Shown here one piece after another: positions 58,241-63,616 of a stretch of DNA of 63,616 nucleotides. Below the pieces are notes generated by a model. It had not been told where the DNA came from, ran no database searches, and saw only the letters and a program-made list of their open reading frames with translations. Source of the stretch: Oscillospiraceae bacterium (GTDB taxonomy: Bacteria > Bacillota > Clostridia > Oscillospirales > Oscillospiraceae); assembly GCA_902798545.1 (NCBI GenBank), contig CADBWQ010000017.1, forward strand, positions 1-63,616, read 5' to 3'. Made by a program: the position numbers and the translations under genes. The first letter of the stretch is position 1. Each line of letters starts with the position of its first letter.

Positions 58241-58995
58241 TCAGAACGGAAGCTCTTCATCATCCATTTCTTCAAACCTGGATACTCCGGGAATCTGGGG
58301 CCCGGCAGGGTTCATGTTTTGAGGCGGCTGCGGATAACCTGCCGCGGAGTTCTGCATGTGCTGCCCTGCTGCAGCACCATTCGTGTTATCTTTTACACTG
58401 TATGGGGAACTGATGCTCAGGGTGCTATACTGCTTCAACTCCCCTGCTTTGTACTTTGAGCTGTAGTGATCCACCTGCATTCCCACACAGTTTGCCCTGA
58501 TCTGCATCCCCTGAGATCCATCTCTGCGGCTAAAGCTCTGAACGCTGAAGTTTTTCAGCTGAACAATAATGTTCTTGGTGCAATTCGGAATATGCTCCAA
58601 AAAGTTTTTGGCAGTATATCCAGCGAAGCTGAACTGCAGGCTGACAATATGATCCGGACGTACAACATGCTGGCCAAACATATCTGCCACGAACTGGTCG
58701 CTGAGTACAATATCTGTAGCAACCCCGACACAGACATTCCCGTTCTTTGACAGGAACTTATTGAAAAAGAGGTTCTGCGTTGTACTGATACCCAGAACCA
58801 GAGTCATGACGAGGTCTTCAGGCTTGCCGCTTTCTGGTTTCTCATATATTGCAGGAGTATACTTAAGCCTGTCCTGCTGACCACCGCTCTGAGCGGGATT
58901 TAAGGCTGAGGCGCTCCAAACGATTGCTGCGGGTAAACTCCTGCCTGAGGAGCAGATCCGTAAAACTGTTCATTCTGTGGATTTTGGTTATACAT
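58241..58995 (-). pseudogene. ssb: SSB-like protein gene with a frameshift
   Basis: The good ribosome site (GGAAAGGAATC) and ATG are at 58995, but this frame stops at 58900-58902 after 31 Q/P/G-rich residues. The rest continues in another frame from about 58900 and reads NPAQSGGQQDRLKYTPAIYEKP into TLVLGISTTQNLFFNKFL, an OB-fold-like body. It ends in a Q/P/N-rich linker and the acidic tip DDEELPF, the classic SSB C-terminal interaction motif. A one-base insertion in CAGCCTTAAATCC would restore the frame. The 188-codon piece from ATG 58807 lacks an RBS. Real mutation or base-call error cannot be told apart here. Confidence 0.75.
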
Positions 58996-59040
58996 TTTGA
59001 TTCCTTTCCGGGCTGAGCCCTGTATATAATAATTGCAAGA

Positions 59041-59450
59041 TGATTAGTTGTATTCTGGTATTTAGCTGTTAATCGCAGTGAGCCTGACCGGGATTGTTGT
59101 ATTGCTTTCTATACTGATAGATGCTATTAATCCCAGCTCGCTTTTTGAAGTTGCCCAGGTCTCAGCTTTCAAGCTGCCGGCATCAGACCTGTCAAAGGCC
59201 GTGATCCCAACTTCTTAGGAGATAGAATTCGGTATCTGATCGCATCCAATTTGACTCCTTCCTTACAAACAAGAAGACAGACCGGTACTTTTCTCGTACA
59301 GGTCTGCCTTTTTCTCTGTATTACATTTCCTGATTGAGAGTTTTGCGAATTACCTTATCGCATAACTTCTATCATTGATGAACCAATTATATTTTACCAT
59401 TTCAGATTTGTCAATTTTCAGAGGGATCACTGGAAAAAATCCCATGAGCG
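59041..59450. other. Non-coding gap between YhaM and SSB genes
   Basis: About 410 bp with no supported gene. It contains a small hairpin CAGCTT-TC-AAGCTG near 59167-59180 and a terminator-like stem (59276-59313). A minus-strand TTGACA at about 59195-59200 has no matched -10 at the right distance that I could see. Confidence 0.4.
59276..59313. terminator. Terminator-like hairpin downstream of YhaM
   Basis: CAGACC/GGTCTG with inner GTAC/GTAC pairing; CTTTTTCT follows on the plus strand and a short T-rich tail on the minus strand. It may end the YhaM-containing minus-strand transcript. Confidence 0.55.
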
Positions 59451-60401
59451 TCAGTTGTGAATGTAGACTTTCGTATCAAGAGGCCAGACACGGTCTGTCA
59501 TTCTGTTCGGTTCGGAGTTTTCAATCATCTCTCTGTATACTTCCATCTTTCCATCCAGATCATCTATCATATGTAGAATCAGCGCTTCCGCTGTCTTCGG
59601 CACAACACATGCACCGTACTCCGGCTTGCCATGATGGGACAAGAGCATATGCTGGAGAAGCATTGACTTTTCTTCTGAAATGCCGAGTGATTCGGCTATT
59701 TCAGATACCTCTTTGGCTCCCATATAGAGATGCCCAAGAAGCTGTCCGGGGATTGAATAGTCATTGACCAGTCCCATTTCTGAAAACTGGAATTCTTTGA
59801 TTTTCCCAATATCATGGCAGAAGGTTCCGGTGATCAGAAGATCCCTGTTCAGGAATGTATACATATGAGCCATATGATCAGCGTGGCAAAGCATATAGAA
59901 GCTATGCATCAACAGACCGTATCTGAAGGCATGGTGGACTTGCTTTGCAGCAGGAATGCAGCAATACACGTCCTTATACCGATCCAGCACAGCAAAGCAG
60001 ATCTTTTTGTATTCCTCATCCTGTACCGAATCGAGAATATCAACCATCTGCGACAGTGTCTGCTGAGGCTCGATAGGGGCAACCGGGACCAGCTTAGTCA
60101 GATCGATCTGGTCGTCTGACCTGCTCTCCCGGAGCAGAACCGCCGTAAGCTGCTTCTTTCCATTATACTCCGTGATGTTGCCCCGGACTTTTACAGGCTT
60201 TCCGTTGCATTTTGTATGGAGATCTCCGGCATAGTCCCAGAGTTTTGCTTCAATCTCACCGGTTGCATCTGCAAGATTAAAAACCAGATAGTCTTTTCCA
60301 CTCTGGGTGGTTTTGGGAGACGGATTTTTCATCAGATAGAAGCCTTCCACGGCATCGTCCAGCTTCATATCCCGAACAGGTATATTTTCATATTTCTGCA
60401 T
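59451..60401 (-). CDS. YhaM-like 3'-5' exoribonuclease
   Basis: A 316-aa protein. An N-terminal OB fold (residues 15-105; SGKDYLVFNLADATGEIEAKLWDYAG) binds nucleic acid. An HD phosphohydrolase domain (about 145-290) has VHHAFRYGLLMHSFYMLCHADHMA and TGTFCHDIGKIKEF, with metal His and Asp. It would trim RNA or DNA 3' ends. It lies in a minus-strand block with the RecD2-like helicase, 36 bp away. It is encoded here as a phage- or element-type copy, not next to chromosomal yhaM neighbours. Confidence 0.85.
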   Translation of the reverse strand: MQKYENIPVRDMKLDDAVEGFYLMKNPSPKTTQSGKDYLVFNLADATGEIEAKLWDYAGDLHTKCNGKPVKVRGNITEYNGKKQLTAVLLRESRSDDQIDLTKLVPVAPIEPQQTLSQMVDILDSVQDEEYKKICFAVLDRYKDVYCCIPAAKQVHHAFRYGLLMHSFYMLCHADHMAHMYTFLNRDLLITGTFCHDIGKIKEFQFSEMGLVNDYSIPGQLLGHLYMGAKEVSEIAESLGISEEKSMLLQHMLLSHHGKPEYGACVVPKTAEALILHMIDDLDGKMEVYREMIENSEPNRMTDRVWPLDTKVYIHN

Positions 60402-60437
60402 GTAATAATTTCCTTTCTGAATTCTATTGGTCGCAGG

Positions 60438-62642
60438 TCATTTTCTGTTAAGCGTCGCCATTCTGCTTGCCAGAAGAGTGTATCGCCCTTCTTCTGATGT
60501 GCTGTCCGTCTGAATACACATTTTGAGAGCATCCATTTCACCAATCAGGCAGCAGGCCGTCTTAGCCCGGGTAATACCCGTATACAGCAGGTTTCTCTTC
60601 AAGAGGCTGGGATGTGCTTTGGATACCACTTCTATTACATACGGGTATTCGCTGCCCTGACTTTTGTGAACTGTCGTGCAGAATGCCAGTGTGACATGCC
60701 GCATATCATCCTGACTATACTCAATCCAAGTGTTCTCGCCTGCCCATTCAATATTCGCAAAATAGTTGAAAACATCAGGATCCTCTGGTGATTTCCTGCG
60801 CGTGATTTCGCGGATATAACCGACATCTCCATTTTTGGGGCCGATATCGGTGTTTTTCAGTTCCATGACCTTATCCCCTTCTCGGAAAACAGTCTTCCCG
60901 ATTCTAATTTCCAAGGCATTTGCCTTTGGCGGGTTTACGCAGGCCTGGATCTGATTGTTAAACCTTTCAACGCTTACCGGTGTATTATAACGCTGCGGAT
61001 TGAGAAGGACAACATTATCTTTTCCATAGGCTTTTACGCATTTGATATACATCCTGCAGGCCGCGTTGAAAACTTCCTCTTCTGTTTTGCACTCAATAAA
61101 GCGAAAGGTTCTGGAAAAGTCCAGGTTTATATCACCATGATTAATTCTATAAGCGTTTTTTACGATAGGGTTATCCTCAGCCTGGCGAAAAATCACATCA
61201 AGCTTTGTAGCCGGAACTACTCCGGACCGTAATAAATCTCCAAGTACGTTTCCACAGCCAACGCTTGGAAGCTGATCGACATCACCTACAAGTACAAGGC
61301 GGCTGCCGGTTTTGATACATTCAAACAGAATGCTGGCAATTTGCTGATCCATCATCGATACTTCATCACAGATTATCAGGTTTCCATCTATCGCAGTCGA
61401 AGCAGCTCCGAATTCAAAATCTTCGCCTTTCCATCCAACTGCACTGTGGATTGTCTGCGACGGGTAGCCTGTGGCTTCAGACATTCTGCGTGCGGCTTTT
61501 CCGGTCGGAGCCAGCAGAATCGGATTTGATGAGGATCCGTATACTCCGTGATGAACCATCAGTATCGCTTTTATGACTGTTGTCTTTCCTACCCCCGGGC
61601 CACCAGTGATGATTGTAACAGGATGTTGAAACGCATTGATGATTGCATTTTTCTGACATTGTGCCAGTGTGAAATTTGACTGCTCATATTTCTCAATATA
61701 AGCATCGATCTGAGGGACGGGAGTCATGGTTGCACTGATCAGTCTCGTCAGATTATCCGCAATTGATGCCTCCTGATCATACCGTCTCGGCGAATACAGA
61801 TAATTATTTGCTCCTTTGATTCTTCTCTCCTTAAAAGCGCTCCTGATTGCGTCGACACAGCGTTCCCGGCTGCATTCTGTGAACCTGATCAACTCGTTTA
61901 GCAGCATTTCCTTCGGGAGACAGACATGGCCTCGTAATGCGGCATCGTCAAGGATCTTCCTGATTGCAGCAATCAACCTGTTCTCACTGTCCATAGGATA
62001 GCCGAGAGAAAATGCCAGTGCATCAGCCTTGTCGAACCCGAATCCGTGTACCTTACCATAAGGCGCATAAGGATTCCTCGTAAGCAGATCAACCGCTCCT
62101 GGCCCCAAATTGTCCACAATGGAGTGAAGAGTGTCTCCTCCTAATGCAACTCCGGCTATCGACATCATTTTCAGCAAATCCCGAAATACGTTGTCATTCT
62201 TTCTCGCCTCTTCAAATTTAGAAAGAATCCTCTCACTGATATGAGGAACTTCCAGAAGCCTCTCCGTTGAGGTTTCGATCACTTCCCAGGTGCTTTTTCC
62301 GAAGTGATTCCAAATAGCTTTCGCTTTCACTTTGCCGATATTGCATTTCAGAGCCACAAAGTATGCAATAATCTCATTCTCCCCTGTTGGGACGCTTTTT
62401 TCAGCAAAAGCAACTTTGAACTGCTTTCTGGCCGTCTTTCTGTTCAGTTCCCATTTCCCGGTCAGCTTGACTGAGAGATTCTTCTGATCCGGAAGCATGG
62501 CACCGACTGCGGTGAACTCCTTTCCTGTATCCTGGTTCCGATATTTGAAGACGCAGAAGGATCGGTCCTCGGATTCGTATGTTTTGAAGGTAAAAGAGGC
62601 TATGATTTCTTCATAGCCTGCATCAATTCCGTCATCTGCCAT
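60438..62642 (-). CDS. recD2: RecD2-like ATP-dependent DNA helicase
   Basis: A 734-aa superfamily 1B helicase. The N-terminal 300 residues include an OB-like start and helix-hairpin-helix units (NIGKVKAKAIWNHFG, LEVPHISERILSKFEEA). Motif I is ITGGPGVGKTTVIKAI, motif II IICDEVSMMDQQ, motif III VLVGDVDQLPSVGCGNVLGDLL, and motif V/VI VTLAFCTTVHKSQGSEYP and LLYTGITRAK. It moves 5'-3' on single-stranded DNA in repair or recombination. It fits with the SSB and YqaJ genes as a phage-like recombination module. Full length with intact motifs. Confidence 0.93.
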   Translation of the reverse strand: MADDGIDAGYEEIIASFTFKTYESEDRSFCVFKYRNQDTGKEFTAVGAMLPDQKNLSVKLTGKWELNRKTARKQFKVAFAEKSVPTGENEIIAYFVALKCNIGKVKAKAIWNHFGKSTWEVIETSTERLLEVPHISERILSKFEEARKNDNVFRDLLKMMSIAGVALGGDTLHSIVDNLGPGAVDLLTRNPYAPYGKVHGFGFDKADALAFSLGYPMDSENRLIAAIRKILDDAALRGHVCLPKEMLLNELIRFTECSRERCVDAIRSAFKERRIKGANNYLYSPRRYDQEASIADNLTRLISATMTPVPQIDAYIEKYEQSNFTLAQCQKNAIINAFQHPVTIITGGPGVGKTTVIKAILMVHHGVYGSSSNPILLAPTGKAARRMSEATGYPSQTIHSAVGWKGEDFEFGAASTAIDGNLIICDEVSMMDQQIASILFECIKTGSRLVLVGDVDQLPSVGCGNVLGDLLRSGVVPATKLDVIFRQAEDNPIVKNAYRINHGDINLDFSRTFRFIECKTEEEVFNAACRMYIKCVKAYGKDNVVLLNPQRYNTPVSVERFNNQIQACVNPPKANALEIRIGKTVFREGDKVMELKNTDIGPKNGDVGYIREITRRKSPEDPDVFNYFANIEWAGENTWIEYSQDDMRHVTLAFCTTVHKSQGSEYPYVIEVVSKAHPSLLKRNLLYTGITRAKTACCLIGEMDALKMCIQTDSTSEEGRYTLLASRMATLNRK

Positions 62643-62720
62643 ACGTCAAGCTCACCGCCTTTTTTCCCTGATACATTGATGGAATCCCGTTTGCCATATT
62701 GCACCCGCGGTACCTCTGCG

Positions 62721-63616
62721 TCAGCATAGTTTGAAAGAGAATCTGGTATAGGCGCTCTCTTTTTTTACTGCTTCCCAGGCTTCCGGATAGAATTCCTTGA
62801 GCTTTTTCGTATCTGCTGTTGTCTTATGAATAATCTTGTTCAGCACGGTAACAACCGTACTGCCTTTTTTATCTTTGAATAAGCCCTGCTGAGCTCCTTG
62901 AAGTGCATCAAGTACCTCCAGCTTTGCAGTTTCCTTTTCACCTTCAAGTCGGTCACAGATTTTTTTCTGCTCCGTATAGGCTTTATCCGCTTCTATCATT
63001 CGATCCAGCTTATCCTTCCAGGCTTCATATTCCAGCTCCCGGAGCCGGAATTGTCGGATCACTAATCGGAGACGGCGTATATTTCAGCGCGATTTGTTTA
63101 TCCAGCTCTATTCCCTTTGAGCGTTCCGGTTTAATTCCGTTTTCTATATATGCTTCCCAGAATTCCGATTCGCTCTCCAGTATTTCTTTTTCATAGATTT
63201 CATCCCGCTCAATTCTGTGGTGATAAAAATCATCATTATACGCACTGCCGATATAGGTACCGTCCAGTGTTATGTCGGCGACCGGGATCATCCCAATATA
63301 TGCGCATTCAATTCTGGGATCATCCAAAACCGCCATATACTGGTGGCACTGAGTGACATAGTTCGGTGGAATTTTCTTCCCCATCCACTCCCCTTTTTTC
63401 TCAACAACTGCCGTTTTTGCCTCAAAGATAGCCAGCTTTCCGTTTGGCATTCTGAGAATACCATCGATATTCGCTGTTGCAACCGGGTGTTTTTTCGAGC
63501 GGAACATTCGGGTTTCCGGAACGACATGTGCTCCGACCAGGTTTGCAAAAGTACGGATAACCACAGGCTCAATGAAATGTCCTCTGGCGAAAATCGCGTT
63601 CTTGTCTTCATCATAG
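62721..63616 (-). pseudogene. YqaJ-type nuclease gene, frameshifted (5' end outside window)
   Basis: The frame is open to the right edge of the window. The visible upstream part (FARGHFIEPVVIRTFANLVG, GILRMPNGKLAIFEAKTAVVEKK, PPNYVTQCHQYMAVL) is a YqaJ/lambda-exonuclease-like domain with the PD-(D/E)xK catalytic EAK. It ends at a stop at 63025-63027 (...TIPAPGAGI). The continuation, from ELEYEAWKDKLDRMIEADKAYTEQ to the C-terminus FSFKLC, is in another frame from about 63045. Deleting one G in CCGGCTCC would give TIPLRELEYEAW and restore one gene. It is an upstream partner of the RecD-like helicase, 78 bp away. Confidence 0.78.

Noticed and set aside
58890-58912. Programmed -1 frameshift in the SSB gene
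   Set aside because: The shift would need a slippery X-XXY-YYZ site in frame; the bases CAG CCT TAA do not provide one and no downstream pseudoknot is evident.

Overview
The window looks like a stretch of a Clostridia-type Firmicutes chromosome, probably a gut lineage, in which a vertically inherited core of roughly 40 kb is flanked on both sides by mobile-element DNA. The assignment rests on gene content (shikimate operon with a ferredoxin-like-domain DAHP synthase, PotC-PotD fusion, TelA/XpaC cluster, RNase J, PPi-type phosphofructokinase, ECF transporters), strong AGGAGG ribosome sites and many TTGACA-N17-TATAAT promoters. The species cannot be named from sequence alone.

Left accessory region (1-7.55 kb, + strand): the end of a DUF262/HNH endonuclease, then a gene pair in which a protease-less protein shares its C-terminal module with a neighbouring HECVH metallopeptidase. 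A phage/ICE-like block follows: sigma-like protein, a 68-aa protein, DUF7768/4406-like protein, SNF2 helicase and a coiled-coil phage protein. The block ends abruptly at about 7545 in the last 120 codons of an LPQTG-anchored pilin.

Core (7.9-47.45 kb): nitroreductase and PfkB kinase; thrH; a VanX-like dipeptidase next to the polyamine operon potABCD, which has a long structured leader; ddl; a zinc-ribbon/DUF5685/DnaJ group; a SLOG protein; an FMN riboswitch with ribU. Next comes one eight-gene operon, aroF-tyrA-aroB-aroA-aroC-pheA-aroEK-aroQ, covering all of the shikimate pathway plus the Phe and Tyr branches. It is preceded by a Phe/Tyr-rich leader peptide and attenuator. Then come YbaK, LemA-like/TelA/XpaC, rpe-recR, RNase J, an HEHGH protein with a TPR/DUF4037 pair, DUF523 and nitroreductase, a double-glycine-leader LysM protein, a Xer recombinase, a degenerate P-type ATPase, fba divergent from PPi-PFK, and rnpB-murD-(Met gamma-lyase-like)-trxA, ending in an ArsC/Spx-like gene.

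Right accessory region (47.5-63.6 kb and beyond): an integrative element. It opens with an att/arm-site zone carrying at least six copies of GGTCGTAAGTT, then a Tn916-type integrase and excisionase. Cargo follows: a membrane-anchored VanX-like peptidase, VOC, YaaA, YciI, and an ECF S component with a MATE-ATPase fusion behind a possible leader-peptide attenuator, then an ATP-cone and C39-like pair. A minus-strand recombination block (SSB, YhaM, RecD2-like helicase, YqaJ nuclease) closes the window. Both ssb and yqaJ carry single-base frameshifts, so this copy is either decaying or contains base-call errors.
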